This document shows positions 38,501-52,659 of a stretch of 64,000 nucleotides of DNA, one piece after another. Positions within the stretch are counted from its first letter, which is position 1. Every line of letters begins with the position of its first letter. The translations under genes and the position numbers were made by a program. Source of the DNA: Crossaster papposus (taxonomy: Eukaryota; Echinodermata; Asteroidea; Velatida; Solasteridae); NCBI GenBank assembly GCA_037893245.1, contig JBAIAA010000693.1:930001-994000 (forward strand). Direction: 5' to 3'. The notes beneath the pieces are model-generated. The model was not told where the DNA came from and did not search any database. It was given only the letters and a program-made list of their open reading frames with translations.

Positions 38501-41500
38501 TTATCGCACCCCTTTTTGCTCTTGCCAACAGTGAATTCATAACATACTGCAAATTTGCGCCCGCGCCCCTTTTTTGCTTTCTCGCACCCCTTTTTGCTGT
38601 TGTCAACAGTGAAGTCATAACATACTGCACATTTGGGCCCGCACCCCTCTTTTGCTTCCTCGCACCCCTTTTTGTTCTTGCCAACAGTGAAGTCATAACA
38701 TACTGCACAATTGCGCCCGCACCCCTCTTTTGCTTTCTCGCACCCCTTTTTGCTCTTGCCAACAGTGAAGTCATAACATACTGCAAATTTGCGCCCGCGC
38801 CCTACTTTTGCTTTCTCGCACCCCTTTTTGCTGTTGTCAACAGTGAAATCATAACATACTGCACATTTGCCCCCGCACCCCTCTTTTGCTTTCTCGCACC
38901 CCTTTTTGTTCTTGCCAACAGTGAAGTCATAACATACTGCAAATTTGCGCTCGCACCCCTGATTTGCTTTTTCGCACCCCCTTTTGCTCTTGCCAACAGT
39001 AAAGTCACAACATGCTGCAAATTTGAGCCCGCATCCCTCTTTTGCTTTCTCGCACCCCTTTTTGCTGTTGCCAACAGTGAAGTCATAACATACTGCAAAT
39101 TTGCGCCCGCACACCTCTTTTGCTTTCTCGCACCCCTTTTTGCTGTTGTCAACAGTGAAGTCATAACATTCTGCACGTTTGCGCCCGCACCCCTCTTTTG
39201 CTTTTCCGCACCCCTTTTTGTTCTTGCCAACAGTGAAGTCATAACATACTGCAAGTTTGCACCCTGACCGCTCTTTAGCTTTCTCACACCCCTTTTTCTC
39301 CGAGTGCCAACAGTGAAGTGTTATAATATACTGCAAATTTGCGCTCGCACCACTCTTTTGCTTTCTCGCACACCTTGTTGTTCTTGCCAACAGTGAAGTC
39401 ATAACATACTGCAAGTTTGCGCCCGCACCGCTCTTTTGCTTTCTCGCACCCCTTTTTCTCCGAGTGCCAACAGTGAAGTATTATAACATACTGCAAGTTT
39501 GCGCCCGCACCCCTCTTTTGCTTTCTCGCACCCCTTTTTGCCCTTGCCAACAGTGAAGTCATAACATACTGCACATTTGCGCCCACACCCCTCTTTTGCT
39601 GTCTCGCACCCCTTTTTGCTCTTGCCAACAGTGAAGTCATAACATACTGCAAATTTGCGCCCGCACCCCTCTTTTGCTTTCTTGCACCCCTTTTTGCTGT
39701 TGCCAACAGTGAAGTCATAACATACTGCAAATTTGCGCCCGCACACCTCTTTTGCTTTCTCGCACCCCTTTTTGCTCTTGCCAACAGTAAAGTCATAACA
39801 TACTGCAAATTTGCGCCCGGACCGCTCTTTTGCTTTGTCACACCCCTTTTTCTCCGAGTGCCAACAGTGAAGTGTTATAACATACTGCAAATTTGCGCTC
39901 GCACCCCTCTTTTGTTTTCTCGCACCCCTTTTTGCTGTTGCCAACAGTGAAGTCATAACATACTGCAAATTTGCGCCCGCACACCTCTTTTGCTTTCTCG
40001 CCCCCCTTTTTGCTGTTGTCAACAGTGAAGTCATAACATACTGCACGTTTGCGCCCGCACGCCTCTTTTGCTTTTCCGCACCCCTTTTTGTTCTGGCCAA
40101 CAGTAAAGTCATAACATACTGCAAGTTTGCGCCCGGACCGCTCTTTTGCTTTCTCACACCCCTTTTTCTCCGAGTGCCAACAGTGAAGTGTTATAACATA
40201 CTGCAAATTTGCGCTCGCACCACTCTTTTGCTTTCTCGCACCCCTTTTTGCTCTTGCCAACAGTGAAGTCAAAACATAAAGCAAGTTTGCGCCCGCACTC
40301 CTCTTTTGCTTTCTCGCACCCCTTTTTGCTCTTGCCAACAGTGAAGTCATAACATACTGCACATTTGCGCCCGCACCCTTCTTTTGCTTTCTCGCACCCC
40401 TTTTTGCTCTTGCCAACAATAAAGTCATAACATACTGCAAATTTGCGCCCGCACCCCTCTTTTGCTTTATCGCACCCCTTTTTGCTCTTGCCAACAGTGA
40501 ATTCATAACATACTGCAAATTTGCGCCCGCGCCCCTTTTTTGCTTTCTCGCACCCCTTTTTGCTGTTGTCAACAGTGAAGTCATAACATACTGCACATTT
40601 GCGCCCGCACCCCTCTTTTGCTTCCTCGCACCCCTTTTTGTTCTTGCCAACAGTGAAGTCATAACATACTGCACAATTGCGCCCGCACCCCTCTTTTGCT
40701 TTCTCGCACCCCTTTTTGCTCTTGCCAACAGTAAAGTCATAACATACTGCAAATTTGCGCCCGCACCCCTCTTTTGCTTTCTCGCACCCCTTTTTGCTCT
40801 TGCCAACAGTAAAGTCATAACATACTGCAAATTTGCGCTCGCACCACTCTTTTGCTTTCTCGCACCCCTTTTTGTTCTTGCCAACAGTGAAGTCAAAACA
40901 TAAAGCAAGTTTGCGCCCGCACCCCTCTTTTGCTTTCTCGCACCTCTTTTTGCTCTTGCCAACAGTGAAGTCATAACATACTGCACATTTGCGCCCACAC
41001 CCCTCTGTTGCTGTCTCGCACCACTTTTTGCTCTTGCCAACAGTGAAGTCATAACATACTGCAAATTTGCGCCCGCACACCTCTTTTGCTTTCTTGCACC
41101 CCTTTTTGCTGTTGCCAACAGTGAAGTCATAACGTACTGCAAATTTGCGCACGCACACCTCTTTTGCTTTCTCGCACCCCTTTTAGCTCTTGCCAACAGT
41201 AAAGTCATAACATACTGCAAATTTGCGCCCGGACCGCTCTTTTGCTTTCTCACACCGCTTTTTCTCCGAGTGCCAACAGTGAAGTGTTATAACATACTGC
41301 AAATTTGCGCTCGCACCCCTCTTTTGTTTTCTCGCACCCCTTTTTGCTGTTGCCAACAGTGAAGTCATAACATACTGCAAATTTGCGCCCGCACACCTCT
41401 TTTGCTTTCTCGCCCCCCTTTTTGCTGTTGTCAACAGTGAAGTCATAACATACTGCACGTTTGCGCCCGCACGCCTCTTTTGCTTTTCCGCACCCCTTTT

Positions 41501-41826
41501 TGTTCTGGCCAACAGTGAAGTCATAACATACTGCAAGTTTGCGCCCGGACCGCTCTTTTGCTTTCTCACACCCCTTTTTGTCCGAGTGCCAACAGTGAAG
41601 TGTTATAACATACTGCAAATTTGCGCTCGCACCACTCTTTTGCTTTCTCGCACCCCTTTTTGCTCTTGCCAACAGTGAAGTCAAAACATAAAGCAAGTTT
41701 GCGCCCGCACTCCTCTTTTGCTTTCTCGCACCCCTTTTTGCTCTTGCCAACAGTGAAGTCATAACATACTGCACATTTGCGCCCGCACCCTTCTTTTGCT
41801 TTCTCGCACCCCTTTTTGCTCTTGCC
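35535..41826 (+). repeat. 6,292-bp tandem duplication, copy A
   Basis: Every landmark here recurs 6,292 bp downstream. The left edge lies near 35.5 kb, where ACCCCTCTTTTGC is replaced by ACCCTTCTTTTGC upstream of copy B. 6,292 fits about 80 monomers with a net gain of 52 bp, mostly from +4 markers. The unit contains internal pieces used elsewhere, such as the AATAAAGTC monomers at 38452 and 40418, followed 81 bp later by GAATTC monomers at 38533 and 40499. By eye I located only three substitutions against copy B: T/C at 38353/44645, G/T at 40628/46920 and C/A at 41070/47362. Confidence 0.88.
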
Positions 41827-44800
41827 AACAGTGAAGTCATAACATACTGCAAGTTTGCGCCCGCACCGCTCTTTTGCTTTCTCGCACCCCTTGTTCTCCG
41901 AGTGCCAACAGTGAAGTGTTATAACATACTGCAAGTTTGCGCCCGCACCCCTCTTTTGCTTTCTCGCACCCCTTTTTGCCCTTGCCAACAGTGAAGTCAT
42001 AACATACTGCACATTTCCGCCCACACCCCTCTTTTGCTGTCTTGCACCCCTTTTTGCTCTTGCCAACAGTGAAGTCATAACATACTGCAAATTTGCGCTC
42101 GCACCACTCTTTTGCTTTCTCGCACCCCTTTTTGCTGTCGCCAACAGTGAAGTCATAATATACTGCAAATTTGCGCTCGCACCCCTCATTTGCTTTCTCG
42201 CACCCCTTTTTGCTGTCGCCAACAGTGAAGTCATAACATACTGCAAATTTGCGCCCGCACCGCTCTTTTGCTTTCTCGCACCCCTTTTTGCCCTTGCCAA
42301 CAGTGAAGTCATAACATACTGCACATTTGCACCCACACCCCTCTTTTGCTGTCTTGCACCCCTTTTTGCTCTTGCCAACAGTGAAGTCATAACATACTGC
42401 AAGTTTGCGCCCGCACCGCTCTTTTGCTTTCTCGCACCCCTTTTTCTCCGAGTGCCAACAGTGAAGTGTTATAACATACTGCAAATTTGCGCTCGCACCA
42501 CTCTTTTGCTTTCTCGCACCCCTTTTTGCTCTTGCCAACAGTGAAGTCAAAAAATAATGCAAGTTTGCGCCCGCACCCCTCTTTTGCTTTCTCGCACCCC
42601 TTTTTGCTCTGGCCAACAGTGAAGTCATAACATACTGCAAGTTTGCGCCCGCACCGCTCTTTTGCTTTCTCGCACACCTTGTTCTCCGAGTGCCAACAGT
42701 GAAGTGTTATAACATACTGCAAGTTTGCGCCCGCACCCCTCTTTTGCTTTCTCGCACCCCTTTTTGCCCTTGCCAACAGTGAAGTCATAACATACTGCAC
42801 ATTTCCGCCCACACCCCTCTTTTGCTGTCTTGCACCCCTTTTTGCTCTTGCCAACAGTGAAGTCATAACATACTGCAAATTTGCGCTCGCACCACTCTTT
42901 TGCTTTCTCGCACCCCTTTTTGCTGTCGCCAACAGTGAAGTCATAATATACTGCAAATTTGCGCTCGCACCCCTCATTTGCTTTTTCGCACCCCCTTTTT
43001 CTCTTGCCAACAGTAAAGTCACAACATGCTGTAAATTTGCGCCCGCACCCCTCTTTTGCTTTCTCGCACCCCCTTTTGCTGTTGTCAACAGTGAAGTCAT
43101 AACATACTGCAAGTTTGCACCCGCACCGCTCTTTTGCTTTCTCGCACCCCTTTTTGTCCGAGATCCAACAGTGAAGTCATAACATACTGCAAATTTGCGC
43201 CCGAGCCCTACTTTTGCTTTCTCGCACCCCTTTTTGCTCTTGCCAACAGTGAAGTCAAAACATAAAGCAAGTTTGCGCCCGCACCCCTCTTTTGCTTTCT
43301 CGCACCCCTTTTTGTTCTTGCCAACAGTAAAGTCACAACATGCTGCAAATTTGCGCCCGCATCCCTCTTTTGCTTTCTCGCACCCCTTTTTGCTGTTGCC
43401 AACAGTGAAGTCATAACATACTGCAAATTTGCGCCCGCACACCTCTTTTGCTTTCTCGCACCCCTTTTTGCTGTTGTCAACAGTGAAGTCATAACATTCT
43501 GCACGTTTGCGCCCGCACCCCTCTTTTGCTTTTCCGCACCCCTTTTTGTTCTTGCCAACAGTGAAGTCATAACATACTGCAAGTTTGCACCCTGACCGCT
43601 CTTTAGCTTTCTCACACCCCTTTTTCTCCGAGTGCCAACAGTGAAGTGTTATAACATACTGCAAGTTTGCGCCCGCACCCCTCTTTTGCTTTCTCGCACC
43701 CCTTTTTGCCCTTGCCAACAGTGAAGTCATAACATACTGCACATTTGCGCCCACACCCCTCTTTTGCTGTCTCGCACCCCTTTTTGCTCTTGCCAACAGT
43801 GAAGTCATAACATACTGCAAATTTGCGCCCGCACCCCTCTTTTGCTTTCTTGCACCCCTTTTTGCTGTTACCAACAGTAAAGTCATAACATACTGCAAAT
43901 TTGCGCCCGCTCCCCTCTTTTGCTTTCTCGCATCCCATTTTGCTGTCGCCAACAGTGAAGTCATAATATACTGCAAATTTGCGCTCGCACCCCTCATTTG
44001 CTTTTTCGCACCCCCTTTTGCTCTTGCCAACAGTAAAGTCACAACATACTGCAAATTTGCGCCCGCACCCCTCTTTTTCTTTCTCGCACCCCTTTTTGCT
44101 GTTGCCAACAGTGAAGTTATAACATATTGCAAGTTTGCGCCCGGACCGCTCTTTTGCTTTCTCACACCCCTTTTTCTCCGAGTGCCAACAGTGAAGTGTT
44201 ATAACATACTGGAAATTTGCGCTCGCACCACTCTTTTGCTTTCTCGCACCCCTTTTTGTTCTTGCCAACAGTAAAGTCATAACATACTGCAAATTTGCGC
44301 ACGCACCCCTTTTTTGCTTTCTCGCACGCCTTTTGGCTCTTGCCAACAGTGAAGTCATAACATACTGCACGTTTGCGCCCGCACGCCTCTTTTGCTTTTC
44401 CGCACCCCTTTTTGTTCTGGCCAACAGTGAAGTCATAACATACTGCAAGTTTGCGCCCGGACCGCTCTTTTTTGCTTTCTCACACCCCTTTTTCTCCGAG
44501 TGCCAACAGTGAAGTGTTATAACATACTGCAAATTTGCGCTCGCACCACTCTTTTGCTTTCTCGCACCCCTTTTTGCTCTTGCCAACAGTGAAGTCAAAA
44601 CATAAAGCAACTTTGCGCCCGCACTCCTCTTTTGCTTTCTCGCACCCCTTTTTGCTCTTGCCAACAGTGAAGTCATAACATACTGCACATTTGCGCCCGC
44701 ACCCTTCTTTTGCTTTCTCGCACCCCTTTTTGCTCTTGCCAACAATAAAGTCATAACATACTGCAAATTTGCGCCCGCACCCCTCTTTTGCTTTATCGCA

Positions 44801-47800
44801 CCCCTTTTTGCTCTTGCCAACAGTGAATTCATAACATACTGCAAATTTGCGCCCGCGCCCCTTTTTTGCTTTCTCGCACCCCTTTTTGCTGTTGTCAACA
44901 GTGAAGTCATAACATACTGCACATTTGGGCCCGCACCCCTCTTTTGCTTCCTCGCACCCCTTTTTGTTCTTGCCAACAGTGAAGTCATAACATACTGCAC
45001 AATTGCGCCCGCACCCCTCTTTTGCTTTCTCGCACCCCTTTTTGCTCTTGCCAACAGTGAAGTCATAACATACTGCAAATTTGCGCCCGCGCCCTACTTT
45101 TGCTTTCTCGCACCCCTTTTTGCTGTTGTCAACAGTGAAATCATAACATACTGCACATTTGCCCCCGCACCCCTCTTTTGCTTTCTCGCACCCCTTTTTG
45201 TTCTTGCCAACAGTGAAGTCATAACATACTGCAAATTTGCGCTCGCACCCCTGATTTGCTTTTTCGCACCCCCTTTTGCTCTTGCCAACAGTAAAGTCAC
45301 AACATGCTGCAAATTTGAGCCCGCATCCCTCTTTTGCTTTCTCGCACCCCTTTTTGCTGTTGCCAACAGTGAAGTCATAACATACTGCAAATTTGCGCCC
45401 GCACACCTCTTTTGCTTTCTCGCACCCCTTTTTGCTGTTGTCAACAGTGAAGTCATAACATTCTGCACGTTTGCGCCCGCACCCCTCTTTTGCTTTTCCG
45501 CACCCCTTTTTGTTCTTGCCAACAGTGAAGTCATAACATACTGCAAGTTTGCACCCTGACCGCTCTTTAGCTTTCTCACACCCCTTTTTCTCCGAGTGCC
45601 AACAGTGAAGTGTTATAATATACTGCAAATTTGCGCTCGCACCACTCTTTTGCTTTCTCGCACACCTTGTTGTTCTTGCCAACAGTGAAGTCATAACATA
45701 CTGCAAGTTTGCGCCCGCACCGCTCTTTTGCTTTCTCGCACCCCTTTTTCTCCGAGTGCCAACAGTGAAGTATTATAACATACTGCAAGTTTGCGCCCGC
45801 ACCCCTCTTTTGCTTTCTCGCACCCCTTTTTGCCCTTGCCAACAGTGAAGTCATAACATACTGCACATTTGCGCCCACACCCCTCTTTTGCTGTCTCGCA
45901 CCCCTTTTTGCTCTTGCCAACAGTGAAGTCATAACATACTGCAAATTTGCGCCCGCACCCCTCTTTTGCTTTCTTGCACCCCTTTTTGCTGTTGCCAACA
46001 GTGAAGTCATAACATACTGCAAATTTGCGCCCGCACACCTCTTTTGCTTTCTCGCACCCCTTTTTGCTCTTGCCAACAGTAAAGTCATAACATACTGCAA
46101 ATTTGCGCCCGGACCGCTCTTTTGCTTTGTCACACCCCTTTTTCTCCGAGTGCCAACAGTGAAGTGTTATAACATACTGCAAATTTGCGCTCGCACCCCT
46201 CTTTTGTTTTCTCGCACCCCTTTTTGCTGTTGCCAACAGTGAAGTCATAACATACTGCAAATTTGCGCCCGCACACCTCTTTTGCTTTCTCGCCCCCCTT
46301 TTTGCTGTTGTCAACAGTGAAGTCATAACATACTGCACGTTTGCGCCCGCACGCCTCTTTTGCTTTTCCGCACCCCTTTTTGTTCTGGCCAACAGTAAAG
46401 TCATAACATACTGCAAGTTTGCGCCCGGACCGCTCTTTTGCTTTCTCACACCCCTTTTTCTCCGAGTGCCAACAGTGAAGTGTTATAACATACTGCAAAT
46501 TTGCGCTCGCACCACTCTTTTGCTTTCTCGCACCCCTTTTTGCTCTTGCCAACAGTGAAGTCAAAACATAAAGCAAGTTTGCGCCCGCACTCCTCTTTTG
46601 CTTTCTCGCACCCCTTTTTGCTCTTGCCAACAGTGAAGTCATAACATACTGCACATTTGCGCCCGCACCCTTCTTTTGCTTTCTCGCACCCCTTTTTGCT
46701 CTTGCCAACAATAAAGTCATAACATACTGCAAATTTGCGCCCGCACCCCTCTTTTGCTTTATCGCACCCCTTTTTGCTCTTGCCAACAGTGAATTCATAA
46801 CATACTGCAAATTTGCGCCCGCGCCCCTTTTTTGCTTTCTCGCACCCCTTTTTGCTGTTGTCAACAGTGAAGTCATAACATACTGCACATTTGCGCCCGC
46901 ACCCCTCTTTTGCTTCCTCTCACCCCTTTTTGTTCTTGCCAACAGTGAAGTCATAACATACTGCACAATTGCGCCCGCACCCCTCTTTTGCTTTCTCGCA
47001 CCCCTTTTTGCTCTTGCCAACAGTAAAGTCATAACATACTGCAAATTTGCGCCCGCACCCCTCTTTTGCTTTCTCGCACCCCTTTTTGCTCTTGCCAACA
47101 GTAAAGTCATAACATACTGCAAATTTGCGCTCGCACCACTCTTTTGCTTTCTCGCACCCCTTTTTGTTCTTGCCAACAGTGAAGTCAAAACATAAAGCAA
47201 GTTTGCGCCCGCACCCCTCTTTTGCTTTCTCGCACCTCTTTTTGCTCTTGCCAACAGTGAAGTCATAACATACTGCACATTTGCGCCCACACCCCTCTGT
47301 TGCTGTCTCGCACCACTTTTTGCTCTTGCCAACAGTGAAGTCATAACATACTGCAAATTTGAGCCCGCACACCTCTTTTGCTTTCTTGCACCCCTTTTTG
47401 CTGTTGCCAACAGTGAAGTCATAACGTACTGCAAATTTGCGCACGCACACCTCTTTTGCTTTCTCGCACCCCTTTTAGCTCTTGCCAACAGTAAAGTCAT
47501 AACATACTGCAAATTTGCGCCCGGACCGCTCTTTTGCTTTCTCACACCGCTTTTTCTCCGAGTGCCAACAGTGAAGTGTTATAACATACTGCAAATTTGC
47601 GCTCGCACCCCTCTTTTGTTTTCTCGCACCCCTTTTTGCTGTTGCCAACAGTGAAGTCATAACATACTGCAAATTTGCGCCCGCACACCTCTTTTGCTTT
47701 CTCGCCCCCCTTTTTGCTGTTGTCAACAGTGAAGTCATAACATACTGCACGTTTGCGCCCGCACGCCTCTTTTGCTTTTCCGCACCCCTTTTTGTTCTGG

Positions 47801-48118
47801 CCAACAGTGAAGTCATAACATACTGCAAGTTTGCGCCCGGACCGCTCTTTTGCTTTCTCACACCCCTTTTTGTCCGAGTGCCAACAGTGAAGTGTTATAA
47901 CATACTGCAAATTTGCGCTCGCACCACTCTTTTGCTTTCTCGCACCCCTTTTTGCTCTTGCCAACAGTGAAGTCAAAACATAAAGCAAGTTTGCGCCCGC
48001 ACTCCTCTTTTGCTTTCTCGCACCCCTTTTTGCTCTTGCCAACAGTGAAGTCATAACATACTGCACATTTGCGCCCGCACCCTTCTTTTGCTTTCTCGCA
48101 CCCCTTTTTGCTCTTGCC
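41827..48118 (+). repeat. 6,292-bp tandem duplication, copy B
   Basis: Directly adjoins copy A. The right edge is near 48118, where CAATAAAGTC follows, against CAGTGAAGTC at the equivalent point 41826. That change is the expected signature of a crossover join between two non-allelic monomers. With about three differences in 6.3 kb the event is recent, or gene conversion is very active, or the assembly has doubled one unit. Read coverage would be needed to exclude the last. Confidence 0.88.
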
Positions 48119-49090
48119 AACAATAAAGTCATAACATACTGCAAATTTGCGCCCGCACCCCTCTTTTGCTTTATCGCACCCCTTTTTGCTCTTGCCAACA
48201 GTGAATTCATAACATACTGCAAATTTGCGCCCGCGCCCCTTTTTTGCTTTCTCGCACCCCTTTTTGCTGTTGTCAACAGTGAAGTCATAACATACTGCAC
48301 GTTTGCGCCCGCCCGCCTCTTTTGCTTTTCCGCACCCCTTTTTGTTCTGGCCAACAGTGAAGTCATAACATACTGCAAGTTTGCGCCCGGACCGCTCTTT
48401 TGCTTTCTCACACCCCTTTTTCTCCGAGTGCCAACAGTGAAGTGTTATAACATACTGCAAATTTGCGCTCGCACCACCCTTTTGCTTTCTCGCACCCCTT
48501 TTTGCTCTTGCCAACAGTGAAGTCAAAACATAAAGCAAGTTTGCGCCCGCACTCCTCTTTTGCTTTCTCGCACCCCTTTTTGCTCTTGCCAACAGTGAAG
48601 TCATAACATACTGCACATTTGCGCCCGCACGCTTCTTTTGCTTTCTCGCACCCCTTTTTGCTCTTGCCAACAATAAAGTCATAACATACTGCAAATTTGC
48701 GCCCGCACCCCTCTTTTGCTTTATTGCACCCCTTTTTGCTCTTGCCAACAGTGAAGTCATAACATACTGCAAATTTGCGCCCGCGCCCTACTTTTGCTTT
48801 CTCGCACCCCTTTTTGCTGTTGTCAACAGTGAAATCATAACATACTGCACATTTGCGCTCGCACCCCTGATTTGCTTTTTCGCACCCCCTTTTGCTCTTG
48901 CCAACAGTAAAGTCACAACATGCTGCAAATTTGCGCCCGCATCCCTCTTTTGCTTTCTCGCACCCCTTTTTGCTGTTGCCAACAGTGAAGTCATAACATA
49001 CTGCAAATTTGCGCCCGCACACCTCTTTTGCTTTCTCGCATCCCTTTTTGCTGTTGTCAACAGTGAAGTCATAACATTCTGCACGTTTGC
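48119..49090 (+). repeat. Monomers joining the 6,292-bp and 1,182-bp domains
   Basis: Carries AATAAAGTC monomers at 48122 and 48672, a TCTCCGAG marker near 48424, and CCCTGATTTGC, AACATGCTGC and AACATTCTGCACG variants shared with 38.9-39.2 and 45.2-45.5 kb. No internal tandem HOR of its own is evident. Confidence 0.65.
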
Positions 49091-52000
49091 GCCCGCACCC
49101 CTCTTTTGCTTTTCCGCACCCCTTTTTGTTCTTGCCAACAGTGAAGTCATAACATACTGCAAGTTTGCACCCTGACCGCTCTTTAGCTTTCTCACACCCC
49201 TTTTTCTCCGAGTGCCAACAGTGAAGTGTTATAATATACTGCAAATTTGCGCTCGCACCACTCTTTTGCTTTCTCGCACCCCTTGTTGTTCTTGCCAACA
49301 GTGAAGTCATAACATACTGCAAGTTTGCGCCCGCACCCCTCTTTTGCTTTCTCGCACCCCTTTTTGCCCTTGCCAACAGTGAAGTCATAACATACTGCAC
49401 ATTTGCGCCCACACCCCTCTTTTGCTGTCTCGCACCCCTTTTTGCTCTTGCCAACAGTGAAGTCATAACATACTGCAAATTTGCGCCCGCACCCCTCTTT
49501 TGCTTTCTTGCACCCGTTTTTGCTGTTGCCAACAGTGAAGTCATAACATACTGCAAATTTGCGCCCGCACACCTCTTTTGCTTTCTCGCACCCCTTTTTG
49601 CTCTTGCCAACAGTAAAGACATAACATACTGCAAATTTGCGCCCGGACCGCTCTTTTGCTTTGTCACACCCCTTTTTCTCCGAGTGCCAACAGTGAAGTG
49701 TTATAACATACTGCAAATTTGCGCTCGCAACCCTCTTTTGCTTTCTCGCACCCCTTTTTGCTGTTGCCAACAGGGAAGTCATAACATACTGCAAATTTGC
49801 GCCCGCACACCTCTTTTGCTTTTCCGCCCCCCTTTTTGCTGTTGTCAACAGTGAAGTCATAATATACTGCACGTTTGCGCCCGCACGCCTCTTTTGCTTT
49901 TCCGCACCCCTTTTTGTTCTGGCCAACAGTGAAGTCATAACATACTGCAAGTTTGCGCCCGGACCGCTCTTTTGCTTTCTCACACCCCTTTTTCTCCGAG
50001 TGCCAACAGTGAAGTGTTATAACATACTGCAAATTTGCGCTCGCACCACTCTTTTGCTTTCTCGCACCCCTTTTTGCTCTTGCCAACAGTGAAGTCATAA
50101 CATACTGCACATTTGCGCCCGCACCCCTCTTTTGCTTTCTCGCACCCCTTTTTGCTCTTGCCAACAGTGAAGTCATAACATACTGCACATTTGCGCCCGC
50201 ACCCTTCTTTTGCTTTCTCGCACCCCTTTTTGCTCTTGCCAACAATAAAGTCATAACATACTGCAAATTTGCGCCCGCACCCCTCTTTTGCTTTTCCGCA
50301 CCCCTTTTTGTTCTTGCCAACAGTGAAGTCATAACATACTGCAAGTTTGCACCCTGACCGCTCTTTAGCTTTCTCACACCCCTTTTTCTCCGAGTGCCAA
50401 CAGTGAAGTGTTATAATATACTGCAAATTTGCGCTCGCACCACTCTTTTGCTTTCTCGCACCCCTTGTTGTTCTTGCCAACAGTGAAGTCATAACATACT
50501 GCAAGTTTGCGCCCGCACCCCTCTTTTGCTTTCTCGCACCCCTTTTTGCCCTTGCCAACAGTGAAGTCATAACATACTGCACATTTGCGCCCACACCCCT
50601 CTTTTGCTGTCTCGCACCCCTTTTTGCTCTTGCCAACAGTGAAGTCATAACATACTGCAAATTTGCGCCCGCACCCCTCTTTTGCTTTCTTGCACCCGTT
50701 TTTGCTGTTGCCAACAGTGAAGTCATAACATACTGCAAATTTGCGCCCGCACACCTCTTTTGCTTTCTCGCACCCCTTTTTGCTCTTGCCAACAGTAAAG
50801 ACATAACATACTGCAAATTTGCGCCCGGACCGCTCTTTTGCTTTGTCACACCCCTTTTTCTCCGAGTGCCAACAGTGAAGTGTTATAACATACTGCAAAT
50901 TTGCGCTCGCAACCCTCTTTTGCTTTCTCGCACCCCTTTTTGCTGTTGCCAACAGGGAAGTCATAACATACTGCAAATTTGCGCCCGCACACCTCTTTTG
51001 CTTTTCCGCCCCCCTTTTTGCTGTTGTCAACAGTGAAGTCATAATATACTGCACGTTTGCGCCCGCACGCCTCTTTTGCTTTTCCGCACCCCTTTTTGTT
51101 CTGGCCAACAGTGAAGTCATAACATACTGCAAGTTTGCGCCCGGACCGCTCTTTTGCTTTCTCACACCCCTTTTTCTCCGAGTGCCAACAGTGAAGTGTT
51201 ATAACATACTGCAAATTTGCGCTCGCACCACTCTTTTGCTTTCTCGCACCCCTTTTTGCTCTTGCCAACAGTGAAGTCATAACATACTGCACATTTGCGC
51301 CCGCACCCCTCTTTTGCTTTCTCGCACCCCTTTTTGCTCTTGCCAACAGTGAAGTCATAACATACTGCACATTTGCGCCCGCACCCTTCTTTTGCTTTCT
51401 CGCACCCCTTTTTGCTCTTGCCAACAATAAAGTCATAACATACTGCAAATTTGCGCCCGCACCCCTCTTTTGCTTTTCCGCACCCCTTTTTGTTCTTGCC
51501 AACAGTGAAGTCATAACATACTGCAAGTTTGCACCCTGACCGCTCTTTAGCTTTCTCACACCCCTTTTTCTCCGAGTGCCAACAGTGAAGTGTTATAATA
51601 TACTGCAAATTTGCGCTCGCACCACTCTTTTGCTTTCTCGCACCCCTTGTTGTTCTTGCCAACAGTGAAGTCATAACATACTGCAAGTTTGCGCCCGCAC
51701 CCCTCTTTTGCTTTCTCGCACCCCTTTTTGCCCTTGCCAACAGTGAAGTCATAACATACTGCACATTTGCGCCCACACCCCTCTTTTGCTGTCTCGCACC
51801 CCTTTTTGCTCTTGCCAACAGTGAAGTCATAACATACTGCAAATTTGCGCCCGCACCCCTCTTTTGCTTTCTTGCACCCGTTTTTGCTGTTGCCAACAGT
51901 GAAGTCATAACATACTGCAAATTTGCGCCCGCACACCTCTTTTGCTTTCTCGCACCCCTTTTTGCTCTTGCCAACAGTAAAGACATAACATACTGCAAAT

Positions 52001-52659
52001 TTGCGCCCGGACCGCTCTTTTGCTTTGTCACACCCCTTTTTCTCCGAGTGCCAACAGTGAAGTGTTATAACATACTGCAAATTTGCGCTCGCAACCCTCT
52101 TTTGCTTTCTCGCACCCATTTTTGCTGTTGCCAACAGGGAAGTCATAACATACTGCAAATTTGCGCCCGCACACCTCTTTTGCTTTCTCGCCCCCCTTTT
52201 TGCTGTTGTCAACAGTGAAGTCATAATATACTGCACGTTTGCGCCCGCACGCCTCTTTTGCTTTTCCGCACCCCTTTTTGTTCTGGCCAACAGTGAAGTC
52301 ATAACATACTGCAAGTTTGCGCCCGGACCGCTCTTTTGCTTTCTCACACCCCTTTTTCTCCGAGTGCCAACAGTGAAGTGTTATAACATACTGCAAATTT
52401 GCGCTCGCACCACTCTTTTGCTTTCTCGCACCCCTTTTTGCTCTTGCCAACAGTGAAGTCATAACATACTGCACATTTGCGCCCGCACCCCTCTTTTGCT
52501 TTCTCGCACCCCTTTTTGCTCTTGCCAACAGTGAAGTCATAACATACTGCACATTTGCGCCCGCACCCTTCTTTTGCTTTCTCGCACCCCTTTTTGCTCT
52601 TGCCAACAATAAAGTCATAACATACTGCAAATTTGCGCCCGCACCCCTCTTTTGCTTTA
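49091..52659 (+). repeat. Three tandem copies of a 1,182-bp higher-order repeat
   Basis: Copies start near 49091, 50273 and 51455. 1,182 equals 15 monomers plus 12 bp, from three +4 marker monomers. The markers divide each copy into cassettes of 316, 394 and 472 bp (4, 5 and 6 monomers). Shared private variants include GCACCCGTTTTTGC, AGTAAAGACATAAC, AACAGGGAAGTC and TCGCAACCCTC. Copy 3 differs slightly, for example GCACCCATTTTTGC near 52120 and TTTCTCGCCCCCC in place of TTTTCCGCCCCCC near 52190. The AATAAAGTC monomer lies at 50244, 51426 and 52608. Confidence 0.85.
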
